From Mediterraneibacter faecis JCM 15917 (GTDB lineage Bacteria > Bacillota > Clostridia > Lachnospirales > Lachnospiraceae), in contig BBDW01000008.1 of the NCBI GenBank assembly GCA_001312505.1, positions 87,807-151,806 on the forward strand: DNA of 64,000 bases, read 5' to 3'. The notes beneath the pieces are model-generated. The model had not been told where the DNA came from. It searched no databases and worked only from the letters and a program-made list of their open reading frames with translations. How positions within the stretch are numbered: the first letter of the stretch is position 1; the number at the start of each line of letters is the position of its first letter. This document shows, piece after piece, positions 33,114-43,580 of the stretch. Position numbers and translations under genes: made by a program.

Positions 33114-33170
33114 TGATATCCCAAACAGACAATGAATCAAAACAGTTACAAACAGAAATGGAGGATTACT

Positions 33171-34304
33171 ATGAGTGATGCATTCAAGGATGTAAGTACA
33201 GTGCCGACACTGACACTGGAACCGTTTCAAGCGGAAGAAGAAAAGAAACCGGCGGTGCAGCCGGAAGAACCGAAGCTGGATGATACGATCCTGACAGAAG
33301 AAGAGCGCAGGATGGTAGATGCATTTGCACAGCAGATCGATCTGACGAATTCTTCTATGATTCTTCAGTATGGCGCAGGTACACAGAAAAAGATGGCAGA
33401 TTTCTCAGAAAGTGCTTTGGAAAATGTGAAGTCAAAGGATCTGGGAGAAGTTGGTACACTGCTTACGAATGTTGTAACTGAACTGAAGAGCTTTGATGAA
33501 GAAGAGAGCAAAGGATTTCTTGGAATATTTAAGAAAGCATCGAATAAAGTTGAATCTATGAAAGCAAAGTATTCGAAAGCCGAAGAAAATGTGAATCAGA
33601 TCGTGAAAGCACTGGACAACCATCAGGTGCAGCTTTTAAAAGATGTTGCGATACTCGATAAGATGTATGATCTGAATCTTACTTATTTTAAAGAGCTTTC
33701 TATGTACATTCTTGCAGGAAAGAAAAAACTGGAAGAAGTAAGAAGCACACAGCTTGCTGAATTGATGAGCAAAGCTCAGATAAGCGGCCTCCCGGAAGAT
33801 GCGCAGGCAGCAAAAGATCTGGATTCGATGTGCAACCGTTTTGAAAAGAAGTTACATGATCTTGAACTGACGAGAATGATCTCCATCCAGACCGCACCAC
33901 AGATCCGACTGGTTCAGAATAATGATACACAGATGGTAGAGAAGATCCAGTCTACAATCGTGAATACGATTCCGTTGTGGAAGAGTCAGATGCTTCTCGC
34001 ACTTGGAGTAGAACATTCTTCACAGGCGGCGGCAGCACAGAGACAGGTGACGGATATGACAAATGAACTGTTGAAGAAGAATGCGGAGACATTAAAAATG
34101 TCCACAATTGAGACTGCAAAAGAGTCTGAAAGAGGAATTGCAGATCTCGAGACATTAAAAGCAACAAATGAATCACTGATCTCTACATTGGATGAAGTGA
34201 TGAACATTCAGAGAGAAGGAAGAGAAAAACGCCGGGAAGCGGAGGCGGAACTTCGCAATATGGAAAATGAATTGAAAGCAAAGCTTCTGGAAATCAGAGG
34301 ATAA
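33171..34304 (+). CDS. telA: TelA-family toxic anion resistance protein
   Basis: This cytosolic, strongly helical protein of 377 residues belongs to the TelA/KlaA family, linked to tellurite and cell-envelope stress resistance. Visible features are the MVDAFAQQIDLTNSSMILQYGAGTQKKM opening, a central KGFLGIFKKASNKVESMKAKY block, a long helical bundle and the QTAPQIRLVQNNDTQMVEKIQ segment. A terminal coiled coil rich in Arg and Glu ends the protein. The start is the ATG at 33171 with ATGGAGGA upstream; the longer frame from 33132 is less likely. It is co-transcribed with the XpaC-like gene. Confidence 0.88.
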   Translation: MSDAFKDVSTVPTLTLEPFQAEEEKKPAVQPEEPKLDDTILTEEERRMVDAFAQQIDLTNSSMILQYGAGTQKKMADFSESALENVKSKDLGEVGTLLTNVVTELKSFDEEESKGFLGIFKKASNKVESMKAKYSKAEENVNQIVKALDNHQVQLLKDVAILDKMYDLNLTYFKELSMYILAGKKKLEEVRSTQLAELMSKAQISGLPEDAQAAKDLDSMCNRFEKKLHDLELTRMISIQTAPQIRLVQNNDTQMVEKIQSTIVNTIPLWKSQMLLALGVEHSSQAAAAQRQVTDMTNELLKKNAETLKMSTIETAKESERGIADLETLKATNESLISTLDEVMNIQREGREKRREAEAELRNMENELKAKLLEIRG

Positions 34305-34315
34305 AGCTTTTTGGC

Positions 34316-34344
34316 TTGACAGCGGGTGTTTTATCAGTTAGAAT
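34316..34344 (+). promoter_or_regulatory. Promoter for the T-box-proS unit
   Basis: TTGACA (34316-34321) and TAGAAT (34339-34344) are separated by 17 bases, directly upstream of the T-box leader. Confidence 0.8.
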
Positions 34345-34349
34345 TTCAT

Positions 34350-34625
34350 TTGATAACTGACGTTGAACGGGAATAGTAGATACGCAGCATGCTTCAGAGA
34401 GAAGGCGGCAGGTGAGAGCCTTTGCATTACGGTATGGAACCGGCCCGGGAGTCCCTGTATGAAAGTACAGCGTAGGTCCTGCGTTAAAGGAGAAGAAAGT
34501 GAATGCAGATACAGAGATCATTTGTGTTGGTTTTGATTATAGAATGGATGTATTGCATTAATTAGGGTGGTACCGCCGGAGATATTCGGTCCCTATCGTG
34601 GGGGATGCGATATCCCGGCGTTTTT
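34350..34625 (+). promoter_or_regulatory. T-box riboswitch controlling proS
   Basis: This is a tRNA-sensing leader of about 275 bases. Stem I elements are visible: GAACGGGAATAGTA, then AGAGAGAAGG and GGTGAGAGCC. The T-box AGGGTGGTACCGCCG is at 34564-34578. A terminator follows, with CGCCGG (34574-34579) pairing CCGGCG (34615-34620) and then TTTTTT. The T-box sequence overlaps the terminator stem, as the antiterminator switch needs. The stretch GGAACCGGCCCGGG contains CCG and CCC triplets, either of which would suit a proline specifier; which one is used needs folding. Confidence 0.92.
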
Positions 34626-34692
34626 TATATTAAAGTAAAAGCAAACTGCTGTCAGGGGACAGCAATGCAAAAAAACAAAAAGGAGAAGAACA

Positions 34693-36132
34693 ATGGCAAA
34701 GAAATTAGTACAGAATATCACTGCCAGAGAAGAAGATTTTGCTCAGTGGTATACAGACGTTGTGCGTGAAGCAAAACTGTGTGATTATTCAGGTGTTAAA
34801 GGATGTATGAACTACCTTCCGAACGGATATGCTCTGTGGGAGAATATTCAGAAGAACCTGGATGCACGTTTCAAAGAGACAGGAGTAGAGAATGTATACC
34901 TTCCGGTTATGATCCCGGAAAGCTTTCTTCAGAAAGAAAAGGATCATATCGAAGGATTTGCACCGGAAGTTGCATGGGTAACACATGGTGGACTGGAAGA
35001 ACTTCAGGAAAGATTCTGTATCCGTCCTACATCTGAGACACTGTTCTGTGATGTCTGGAGCAAGACAGTTCAGTCTTACCGTGATCTTCCTAAGGTGTGG
35101 AATCAGTGGTGTTCCGTTCTTCGTTGGGAGAAGACAACAAGACCATTCCTTCGTTCCAGAGAGTTCCTGTGGCAGGAAGGACATACAATCCATGCAACAT
35201 ACGAAGAAGCAGAAGAGCGTACAAAACAGATGTGGAGAGTCTACAGAGACTTTGCACAGGATGTTCTTGCAATCCCGGTAGTTTCCGGACGTAAGACAGA
35301 GAGTGAGAAATTCGCAGGAGCACAGGATACTTATACAATCGAAGCGCTGATGCATGACGGAAAAGCACTCCAGTCAGCAACAAGCCACTTCTTCGGAAGT
35401 TCCTTCCCAAGTGCATTTGGTATTCAGTATTCAGATAAGAATAACGAACTTCATGAAGTATACGAGACATCCTGGGGACTGTCTACAAGAATCATCGGTG
35501 CGCTGATCATGGTACACGGAGATGACAGTGGACTTGTTATTCCACCGAGAATCGCACCGGTGCAGACAATGATTATTCCGATCGCTCAGCATAAAGAAGG
35601 TGTTCTTGATAAGGCAAATGAACTTGTTGATACACTGAAGGCAGCAGGATACAAAGTGAAAATCGACGATTCTGACAAAGCACCTGGATGGAAGTTCAGC
35701 GGACAGGAGATCCTTGGAATCCCGACACGTATCGAGATCGGACCGAAAGACATCGAGAACAATCAGGCAGTTATCGTACGCCGTGATACAAGAGAGAAGA
35801 TCGTTGTTTCTCTGGATGAGCTTACAACAAAACTTGCTGAAGTTCTTGAGACAATGCAGAATGATATGTTCGAAAGAGCAAAAGCATTCCTTGATTCTCA
35901 TATCAATGAAGCAACAACAATGGATGAGATGAATGAGAAGTTCAATGAGAACCTTGGATTCATCAAAGCAATGTGGTGTGGAGACGAAGCCTGTGAAGAT
36001 GAGATCAAAGCTCAGACAGGCGGAGCTACATCTAGATGTATTCCGGAAGAGGAAGAACATCTTTCAGATGTATGTGTATGCTGCGGAAAACCGGCGAAGC
36101 ATATGGTATACTGGGGGGGCAAAGCGTACTAA
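34693..36132 (+). CDS. proS: Prolyl-tRNA synthetase, archaeal/eukaryotic-like type
   Basis: This enzyme charges tRNA-Pro. The 479-residue form lacks the editing insertion of the bacterial type and carries class II motifs: motif 2 near [26 protein letters not shown] and motif 3 near [17 protein letters not shown]. An anticodon-binding domain and a C-terminal zinc-binding domain ([11 protein letters not shown]... CVCCGKPA) follow. The first residues [24 protein letters not shown] fit the family. A G7 run (36113-36119) adds a Gly in YWGGKAY. AAAAAGGAGAAGAAC precedes the ATG. It is controlled by the T-box upstream. Confidence 0.96.
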   Translation: MAKKLVQNITAREEDFAQWYTDVVREAKLCDYSGVKGCMNYLPNGYALWENIQKNLDARFKETGVENVYLPVMIPESFLQKEKDHIEGFAPEVAWVTHGGLEELQERFCIRPTSETLFCDVWSKTVQSYRDLPKVWNQWCSVLRWEKTTRPFLRSREFLWQEGHTIHATYEEAEERTKQMWRVYRDFAQDVLAIPVVSGRKTESEKFAGAQDTYTIEALMHDGKALQSATSHFFGSSFPSAFGIQYSDKNNELHEVYETSWGLSTRIIGALIMVHGDDSGLVIPPRIAPVQTMIIPIAQHKEGVLDKANELVDTLKAAGYKVKIDDSDKAPGWKFSGQEILGIPTRIEIGPKDIENNQAVIVRRDTREKIVVSLDELTTKLAEVLETMQNDMFERAKAFLDSHINEATTMDEMNEKFNENLGFIKAMWCGDEACEDEIKAQTGGATSRCIPEEEEHLSDVCVCCGKPAKHMVYWGGKAY

Positions 36133-36202
36133 TTTATTTCGTTGAAAATAAAGAAGAGATTTACTTTCATAGTTGCTAGAAAAAAGAATTTGATTTAATA
36201 AC

Positions 36203-36255
36203 AAATAACAGATGGTTTCTTAAGAAAAAAAGAGAGTGCCATCTGTTATTTTTGT
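36203..36255 (+). terminator. Intrinsic terminator after proS
   Basis: AAATAACAGATGG (36203-36215) pairs perfectly with CCATCTGTTATTT (36239-36251), followed by TTTGT. It ends the proS unit before the rpsL promoter. Confidence 0.88.
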
Positions 36256-36288
36256 ATGAAAAATAATATGGAAAATGCGAAAAAAGCC

Positions 36289-36440
36289 TTGACTTTCGGC
36301 GCTAAACGTAATAAACTAAACGAGCGTGTGGAAAAAGGCAATGTCTTTTTGATGCGCAAATAAGGATAATGACTTAATTATCCGCAGCCCCCTTGAGGCA
36401 TAAGCCCAAGGTAACGAATAATTCATAGGAGGTGAAAAGA
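36289..36440 (+). promoter_or_regulatory. Promoter and leader of rpsL-rpsG-fusA
   Basis: TTGACT (36289-36294) and TAAACT (36312-36317) are 17 bases apart; the -10 is imperfect. The leader of about 115 bases includes small stems, GGATAA/TTATCC near 36363-36382 and CCTTG/CAAGG near 36392-36413, before AGGAGGTG. No known riboswitch was recognised. Confidence 0.55.
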
Positions 36441-36830
36441 ATGCCAACATTTAACCAGTTAGTTAGAAAAGGACGTCAGACTTCTGAGAAGAAATCTACA
36501 GCACCGGCACTTCAGAAAGGATACAACTCCCTGAAGAAACGTGCAACTGATGTTTCTGCACCACAGAAGAGAGGTGTATGTACAGCAGTTAAGACAGCTA
36601 CACCTAAGAAGCCTAACTCAGCTCTGAGAAAGATCGCCAGAGTTCGTCTGTCAAACGGAATCGAAGTAACAAGCTACATTCCAGGTGAAGGACACAACCT
36701 TCAGGAGCATAGCGTTGTTATGATCCGTGGAGGAAGAGTTAAGGACCTGCCAGGTACAAGATACCACATTATCCGTGGAACACTTGATACAGCAGGTGTT
36801 GCTAAGAGAAGACAGGCTCGTTCTAAGTAG
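36441..36830 (+). CDS. rpsL: Ribosomal protein uS12
   Basis: This small-subunit decoding-centre protein is 129 residues from the ATG at 36441, which has AGGAGGTG upstream. It reads [12 protein letters not shown], then [28 protein letters not shown], and the loop [13 protein letters not shown], ending [18 protein letters not shown]. The Lys in TPKKPNS, where streptomycin resistance changes usually arise, is the wild-type residue. It is first in the str-type operon. Confidence 0.97.
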   Translation: MPTFNQLVRKGRQTSEKKSTAPALQKGYNSLKKRATDVSAPQKRGVCTAVKTATPKKPNSALRKIARVRLSNGIEVTSYIPGEGHNLQEHSVVMIRGGRVKDLPGTRYHIIRGTLDTAGVAKRRQARSK

Positions 36831-37070
36831 GTGCTAAGAGACCGAAAGACGCTAAATAAGAAGTCGCGGATTGCAGTATAGTATTTTAGATAAGTGTAAC
36901 TAATAGTTAAATCGTATCACAAACAGAACTATGATTAGTCGTAGGTTGCGGATGCTATATAGATTTCGCGGCTGCGAGCACATGGAATGTGATCTCATAG
37001 AAAGACACATGTGAGTACCGATGAATTAATCCCGGAAAAACCGGAAAATATGATTAAGGAGGGAAGGACC
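36831..37070 (+). other. 240-base rpsL-rpsG spacer, no gene recognised
   Basis: This spacer is longer than usual between these two genes. It carries a rough direct repeat, AGTCGCGGATTGCAGTATAG near 36862 and AGTCGTAGGTTGCGGATGCT near 36938, and several short self-complementary stretches. An in-frame extension of rpsG back to 37011 exists but has no family support. A translational operator for S7, known between these genes in Escherichia coli, is possible but not demonstrated by the sequence. Confidence 0.45.
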
Positions 37071-37541
37071 GTGCCACGTAAAGGACATACTCAGAAGAGA
37101 GATGTATTAGCGGATCCAATATACAACAATAAAGTTGTTACCAAACTTATCAACAACATCATGCTTGATGGTAAGAAAGGCGTAGCACAGAAGATTGTAT
37201 ACGGAGCATTTGAAAGAGTAGAAGCTAAGGCTGAGAAGCCGGCTATTGAAGTGTTTGAAGAGGCTATGAACAACATGATGCCAGTTCTTGAAGTTAAAGC
37301 AAGACGTATCGGTGGAGCAACATACCAGGTACCGATCGAGGTTAGAGCTGACAGAAGACAGGCACTCGCACTTCGCTGGTTAACTATGTATTCACGTCAG
37401 AGAGGCGAGAAGACACAGGAAGAAAGACTGGCAAACGAGATTCTTGATGCAGCTAACAACACAGGTGGAGCTGTTAAGAGAAAAGAAGATATGCACAAGA
37501 TGGCAGAAGCAAACAAGGCGTTTGCTCACTATCGTTTCTAA
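37071..37541 (+). CDS. rpsG: Ribosomal protein uS7
   Basis: This small-subunit head assembly protein is 156 residues. It starts at GTG 37071 with AAGGAGGGA upstream and begins [23 protein letters not shown]. It shows [17 protein letters not shown] and the [26 protein letters not shown] stretch. The earlier in-frame ATG at 37011 would add 20 residues absent from the family. fusA follows after 21 bases. Confidence 0.96.
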   Translation: MPRKGHTQKRDVLADPIYNNKVVTKLINNIMLDGKKGVAQKIVYGAFERVEAKAEKPAIEVFEEAMNNMMPVLEVKARRIGGATYQVPIEVRADRRQALALRWLTMYSRQRGEKTQEERLANEILDAANNTGGAVKRKEDMHKMAEANKAFAHYRF

Positions 37542-37562
37542 TTATTTTAGGAGGAAAAAATC

Positions 37563-39682
37563 TTGGCTGGAAGAGAATATCCATTAGAGAGAACCAGAAA
37601 TATCGGTATTATGGCTCATATTGATGCTGGTAAGACTACACTGACAGAGCGTATTCTTTACTATACCGGTGTTAACTATAAGATTGGTGATACTCACGAA
37701 GGTACTGCTACTATGGACTGGATGGAACAGGAGCAGGAAAGAGGTATCACAATTACTTCAGCCGCTACAACATGTCATTGGACATTGGAAGAGAAGACAA
37801 AAGTGAAACCGGGCGCTTTAGAGCATCGTATCAATATCATTGATACTCCGGGACACGTTGACTTCACTGTAGAGGTTGAGCGTTCACTCCGTGTACTTGA
37901 TGGAGCTGTCGGCGTATTCTGTGCTAAGGGTGGTGTTGAGCCGCAGTCAGAAAACGTATGGCGTCAGGCAGACACATACAACGTACCACGTATGGCATTC
38001 ATCAATAAGATGGACATCCTTGGTGCTGATTTCTACAATGCTGTAGATCAGATCAAGACAAGACTTGGAAAGAACGCTATTTGTCTTCAGCTTCCAATCG
38101 GAAAAGAAGACGAATTCAAAGGAATCATCGATCTGTTCGAGATGCAGGCCTACATCTACAATGATGAGAAGGGGGGGAAGACATCACTGTAACAGATATT
38201 CCGGAAGAGATGCAGGATGAAGCTGAGCTTTATCACACAGAACTCGTAGAGAAAATCTGTGAGCTGGATGATGACCTTATGATGGAATACCTTGAGGGTG
38301 AAGAACCTTCTATCGATGCAATGAAAGCAGTTCTGAGAAAAGCTACATGTGAGTGTACAGCTGTTCCGGTATGCTGCGGTACTGCATACAGAAACAAAGG
38401 TGTTCAGAAACTCCTTGATGCAATCATCGAGTTTATGCCGGCTCCAACAGACATCCCGGCAATCGAGGGTGTTGATGAAGACGGAAACGAAGTAGTAAGA
38501 CACTCTTCTGATGAAGAGCCGTTCTCTGCTCTCGTATTTAAGATCATGACAGACCCATTCGTAGGTAAGCTTGCTTACTTCCGTGTGTATTCAGGTGTTA
38601 TGAACTCCGGTTCTTATGTACTGAATGCTACTAAAAATAAAAAAGAGCGTGTTGGACGTATCCTTCAGATGCATGCCAACAAGCGTGAAGAGCTGGATAA
38701 AGTATATTCAGGAGATATCGCTGCAGCAATCGGATTCAAGTTCTCTACAACAGGAGATACAATCTGCGACGAGCAGCATCCAGTAATTCTTGAGTCCATG
38801 GAATTCCCAGAGCCAGTTATTGAGCTCGCTATCGAGCCTAAGACAAAGGCTTCACAGGGAAAACTTGGAGAGTCTCTTGCAAAACTTGCAGAAGAAGACC
38901 CGACATTCCGTGCTCATACAGATAAAGAAACTGGACAGACAATCATTGCTGGTATGGGTGAGCTTCATCTTGAGATCATCGTAGACAGACTTCTTCGTGA
39001 GTTCAAGGTAGAGGCTAACGTAGGTGCACCTCAGGTTGCTTACAAAGAGTCCATTACAAAAGCAGTTGATATCGACAGCAAGTATGCAAAACAGTCTGGT
39101 GGACGTGGACAGTATGGACACTGTAAAGTTAAATTCGAGCCAATGGATGTCAACGGTGAGGAGACATACAAGTTCGAGTCTACTGTAGTTGGTGGAGCTA
39201 TTCCGAAGGAATACATCCCGGCAGTAGGTGAAGGTATTGAAGAAGCTATGAAGTCTGGTATCCTTGGAGGATTTCCTGTAGTTGGTGTTTACGCTAACGT
39301 ATACGACGGATCTTACCATGAAGTCGATTCCAGTGAGATGGCATTCCACATCGCTGGTTCCCTTGCATTCAAGGATGCTATGAAACAGGGCGCACCTGTA
39401 CTTCTTGAGCCTATCATGAAGGTAGAGGTTACAATGCCTGAAGAATATATGGGAGATATCATCGGAGACCTGAACTCACGTCGTGGACGTATTGAAGGTA
39501 TGGATGATCTCGGTGGCGGAAAGATCGTACGTGCGTACGTTCCTCTGTCAGAAATGTTTGGATACTCTACAGATCTTCGTTCCAGAACACAGGGACGTGG
39601 TAACTACTCAATGTTCTTTGAGAAATACGAGCCAGTACCGAAGTCTGTACAGGAGAAAGTATTATCCAACAAAAATGCCTAA
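37563..39682 (+). CDS. fusA: Elongation factor G (frameshift at 38171-38177)
   Basis: This translocation GTPase is about 705 residues when repaired. It begins at TTG 37563 with TAGGAGGAAA upstream. G motifs are AHIDAGKTT (P-loop), [10 protein letters not shown] (switch I), DTPGHVDF and NKMD. Domains II to V follow, with [11 protein letters not shown] and RRGRIEGM. The frame changes by two at a G7 run in YNDEKG; five Gs would restore [12 protein letters not shown]. The downstream part is intact to the stop. It lies in the rpsL-rpsG-fusA unit and is separated from tuf by a new promoter. Confidence 0.95.
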
Positions 39683-39697
39683 AATATCATAAAAGGC

Positions 39698-39737
39698 TTG
39701 AAAATCGGCTAAGTTTGAAATATAATCAAACTTAGCC
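39698..39737 (+). promoter_or_regulatory. tuf promoter with a palindrome over its -10
   Basis: TTGAAA (39698-39703) and TATAAT (39721-39726) are 17 bases apart. GGCTAAGTTTGA (39707-39718) and TCAAACTTAGCC (39726-39737) form a perfect 12-bp inverted repeat around AATATAA, so the palindrome covers most of the spacer and the -10. It could be an operator, or in RNA read from fusA a hairpin. Confidence 0.85.
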
Positions 39738-39806
39738 AGGTTTAAAATAGAAAACCAAAACAAGGTTGCCCCATTGAGGGTTATATTTTTAAGGAGGATA
39801 TTCAAA

Positions 39807-41001
39807 ATGGCAAAGGCTAAATTTGAAAGAACAAAACCGCATTGTAATATCGGTACTATCGGACACGTTGACCATGGTAAAACAACTCTTACAGCTGCTA
39901 TCACAAAAGTACTTTCTCACAGAGTAGAAGGTAACGCATCTGTAGATTTCGAGAACATCGATAAGGCTCCAGAAGAAAGAGAGCGTGGAATCACAATCTC
40001 TACAGCACACGTTGAGTATGAGACAGCTAACCGTCACTACGCACACGTTGACTGCCCAGGACATGCTGACTACGTTAAGAACATGATCACAGGAGCAGCT
40101 CAGATGGACGGAGCTATCCTTGTTGTAGCTGCAACAGACGGAGTTATGGCTCAGACTAAAGAGCATATTCTTCTGTCCCGTCAGGTTAACGTACCATATA
40201 TCGTTGTATTCATGAACAAATGTGACATGGTAGACGACGAAGAGCTTCTTGAACTCGTAGAGATGGAGATCCGTGAAGTACTTAACGAGTATGACTTCCC
40301 AGGAGATGACACACCGATCATCCAGGGATCAGCTCTTAAGGCTCTTGAAGATCCAGACGGAGAGTGGGGGAGACAAGATCATGGAACTTATGGACGCTGT
40401 TGATACATGGATCCCAACACCAGAGCGTGCTACAGACAAGCCATTCCTTATGCCAGTAGAGGACGTATTCTCTATCACAGGACGTGGAACAGTTGCAACT
40501 GGTAGAGTAGAGCGTGGAACACTTCACGTATCTGACGAAGTTGAAATCATTGGTATCCACGAGGACGTTAAGAAGACTGTTGTAACAGGAATCGAGATGT
40601 TCCGTAAGCTTCTTGATGAGGCTCAGGCTGGAGATAACATCGGAGCACTTCTTCGTGGTATTCAGAGAACAGAAATCGAAAGAGGACAGGTTCTTATCAA
40701 ACCAGGTACAGTAAGCTGCCATAAGAAATTTACATGCCAGGTTTACGTACTGACAAAAGACGAGGGTGGACGTCATACTCCATTCTTCAACAACTACCGT
40801 CCACAGTTCTACTTCAGAACAACAGACGTAACAGGTGTTTGCGAGCTTCCAGAAGGAATCGAGATGTGTATGCCTGGAGATAACGTAGAGATGACAGTTG
40901 AACTGATCCATCCAGTAGCTATGGAGGAAGGTCTTCGTTTCGCTATCCGTGAAGGTGGACGTACAGTAGGATCAGGTACAGTTGCTTCAATCATCGAGTA
41001 A
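39807..41001 (+). CDS. tuf: Elongation factor Tu (frameshift at 40366-40370)
   Basis: This GTPase delivers aminoacyl-tRNA to the ribosome. It begins [32 protein letters not shown] (P-loop), with [19 protein letters not shown] and MNKCDM. Domains II and III end with [11 protein letters not shown]. The frame breaks at G5 (40366-40370) where [15 protein letters not shown] expects G4. The start is ATG 39807 with AAGGAGG upstream. It has its own promoter and a strong terminator, so it is probably read both with fusA and alone. Confidence 0.97.
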
Positions 41002-41041
41002 TTAATATCTAGATAGATTTAATATCGATACTTAAAATGAA

Positions 41042-41075
41042 AAAAGCCCGCAGGACTTCGGTTCTGCGGGCTTTT
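41042..41075 (+). terminator. Intrinsic terminator after tuf
   Basis: AAAAGCCCGCAG (41042-41053) pairs perfectly with CTGCGGGCTTTT (41064-41075) around GACTTCGGTT, which includes a stable TTCG-type loop. Confidence 0.93.
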
Positions 41076-41138
41076 CTATTAGTGCGCAAATATACAAAAA
41101 AGTATTATCTTAAATATGTTGTGCCTTGAAAAATCCTA

Positions 41139-41167
41139 TTGAAACTGACCGCATTTCTCAGTATAAT
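41139..41167 (+). promoter_or_regulatory. Promoter upstream of the YitT-family gene
   Basis: TTGAAA (41139-41144) and TATAAT (41162-41167) are separated by 17 bases. Transcription would start near 41174, about 20 bases before a terminator-like hairpin. Confidence 0.82.
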
Positions 41168-41192
41168 ATCACTGTATTAGGAAATACTTTGA

Positions 41193-41233
41193 AAAACGTC
41201 TGTTAGGGAAGATTCTCTAACGGACGTTTTTGG
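41193..41233 (+). terminator. Terminator-like hairpin in the yitT leader (possible attenuator)
   Basis: AAAACGTCTGTTAG (41193-41206) pairs with CTAACGGACGTTTT (41217-41230), with one G-U type mismatch, followed by T and GGGGG. It lies between the promoter and the gene, so it may attenuate transcription or end a short RNA. Confidence 0.6.
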
Positions 41234-41270
41234 GGGATAATTAAAATCATATGGCTAATGGGAGGAATTT

Positions 41271-42150
41271 ATGGATAAGGCATATTTAAAGCGGGCAAGT
41301 ACCGTTGCAAAGGTCATTTTTGGAAATGTTTTCTATGCTTTTGTAATCAAACTTTTTCTTTTACCGGGGGAATCTGATGACAGGAGGAACAACCGGTATT
41401 GGTCTGGTAGTGAAGCATTTTACGGGAGCATCAATTTCTGGATTTGTCTTAGCATTTAATATTGTGATGCTGATAGTTGGAGTGATTTTTCTTGGTAAGA
41501 AATTTGCACTGACGACAATTCTCAGTTCTTTCACATATCCAATTGCATTGGAAGCGGCCAATCATATTTTTGGGGATCTGGTGATCACGGATAATCCAAT
41601 GCTGAATACGATTTTTGCCGGACTTGGAATCGGGATTGGACTTGGTATTGTAATTCGAACAGGAGCTTCTACCGGAGGTATGGATATTCCACCGTTGATT
41701 TTGAATAAGTATTTTCGAATTCCGGTGTCAGTGAGTCTGAATGTATTTGATATATTGATTCTGTTACCGCAGATTCTATATAATCCTCCGGAACGCGTTT
41801 TATACGGAATTTTACTGGTAATGATCTACACGACAGTGCTGGACAAAGTGTTAGTGATGGGAAATACCAAGACGGAAGTGAAGATTATCAGCAAACAGGT
41901 GGAAGAAGTACGTCAGGCAATTCTTGCGCAGGTAGACAGAGGCGTGACGATGCTGTATGGGGGGGAAGGCGGTTACAAACAAGAACAAAAGCAGATTGTA
42001 TTGAGTATTGTGTCTAATCGAGAACTTCCACAAGTTGAGAAATTGATCAGACAGATTGACCCGGAGGCATTTATGATCATCAGCAGAGTTACAGAGGTAC
42101 GAGGAAGAGGCTTCTCTTTGAGTAAACATTACGGAGAAGAGGAAGGCTGA
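41271..42150 (+). CDS. YitT-family membrane protein with DUF2179 domain (frameshift at 41366-41370)
   Basis: This is a Firmicute membrane protein with about five spans and a soluble C-terminal DUF2179-type domain. The first part (MDKAYLKRASTVAKVIFGNVFYAFVIKLFLLPG) is separated from the rest by a G5 run. Reading G4 gives LLPGNLMTGGTTGIGLV, the usual YitT sequence. The family landmark GASTGGMDIPPLILNKYF and the C-terminal VTEVRGRGFSL are clear. A G7 run (41959-41965) adds a Gly in LYGGEGG. The function is unknown; transport or metabolite sensing has been suggested for the family. It has its own promoter and leader hairpin. Confidence 0.85.
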
Positions 42151-42210
42151 TGATGCTGCAAAAACAGTACTGTAGATTAAACATTTATAGAATTAAGGAA
42201 GAACAGTTGT

Positions 42211-43566
42211 ATGCTAAATAAAAAAGATTTCTTAAAATACACATCAAAATTAGCCTTTCCGATCATGATTCAAAATTTGATTGGAACATTGGTAAACATT
42301 GCCGATACGGTAATGCTTGGATACGTAAGCCAGACGGCGATGTCAGCTTCATCACTTGCGAACCAGTATACGTTTATTCTGTTCTGCTTATATTACGGTA
42401 TGGCTACAGGAACTTCGGTTCTGTGTGCCAGTACTGGGGAAAAGGGGATAAAAAGACAGTAGAAAGGATTCTCGGTCTTGCGGAACGGATTTCACTGATC
42501 GTCTCGCTTATATTTTTCGTTATTTCCTTTACTATGCCGGTTACGGTTATGAAGATTTTCACAAATAGTCCGGATACGATTGCTGCCGGAAGTGAGTATT
42601 TGAAGGTGATTTCATTTTCATTTATGTTTATGGGGGTTCTCGCAGGTTTTTATGAGCGCTCTTCGAAGTATTGGAAAAATAATGCTGCCTTCTATTACGT
42701 ACATTGTTTCTCTTTGTGTCAATGTACTTTGTAATGCCACATTTATCTTTGGTCTGTTTGGATTTCCAAAGCTTGGCGTTACAGGTGTTGCACTTGGTAC
42801 TGTGATTGCCAGAATTACAGAGGTATTAATTTGTCTCATCTATTCATTAAACAGTTCAGATGTCAGATTCCGGATAAAATACTTCTTTGCGAAATCAGGT
42901 ATTTTGTTTCATGACTTTATGAAAATTGCCACTCCAGCCGTGGTAAATGATGTTGTCTGGAGTTTTGCCACTTCAGCATTTGCAGCAATTCTTGGGCATA
43001 TCGGAGATGACATGGTTGCCGCAAATGCGGTTGCTGTTATGGTGGTAAATATTGGTGCTATTGCCTGTCGCGGTTTTGCCAACGCTACGACTATCATTAT
43101 CAGCCAGGAGTTAGGGAAAGATCAAATTGATACAGCCGGAGAATACGGGAAACGGATGCTTAGGATAACACTTGCTGTAAGCCTGATCGGATGCGTTATT
43201 ATTCTGGCGATTCGTCCTCTGATATTGGACTTCTATCGGGATAAATTGACCGAGACTGCCCTTTCTTATCTTAGCATTTTTATAATTATGACAACCTGGC
43301 GTCTTGTGGGAGAAGGGATTAATACCTGCCTTATATGCGGTTGTTTCAGAGGTGGCGGAGATTCCAGATTTGGAATGATCGTAGATTCCATATTTATGTG
43401 GCTTGTTGCAGTTCCGGCAACTTTCCTTGCAGCATATGTTTTTAAATTACCGCCTGTCTGGGTTTACTTTGTAATGACTTTAGATGAGTTCGAGAAAATG
43501 CCCGTGGTATTTATTCACTATTTCAGAAAGAAATGGCTTACAAATATTACCAGAGATTTTGATTGA
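42211..43566 (+). CDS. MATE-family efflux transporter 1 (two frameshifts)
   Basis: This is a 12-span Na+ or H+ antiporter-type exporter of the MATE family. The N-terminal half begins LKYTSKLAFPIMIQNLIGTLVNIADTVMLGYV. The frame breaks at 42428-42429 (GCC, expected GCCC, giving CAQYWGKGDKKTVER) and at 42632-42636 (G5, expected G4, giving MGFSQVFMSALRSIGKI). With both repaired, the protein is continuous and of normal length, about 450 residues. It is followed after 14 bases by a second MATE gene, and the two are likely read with the regulatory and ABC genes downstream. Confidence 0.82.
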
Positions 43567-43580
43567 GGAGAAGTATAATC

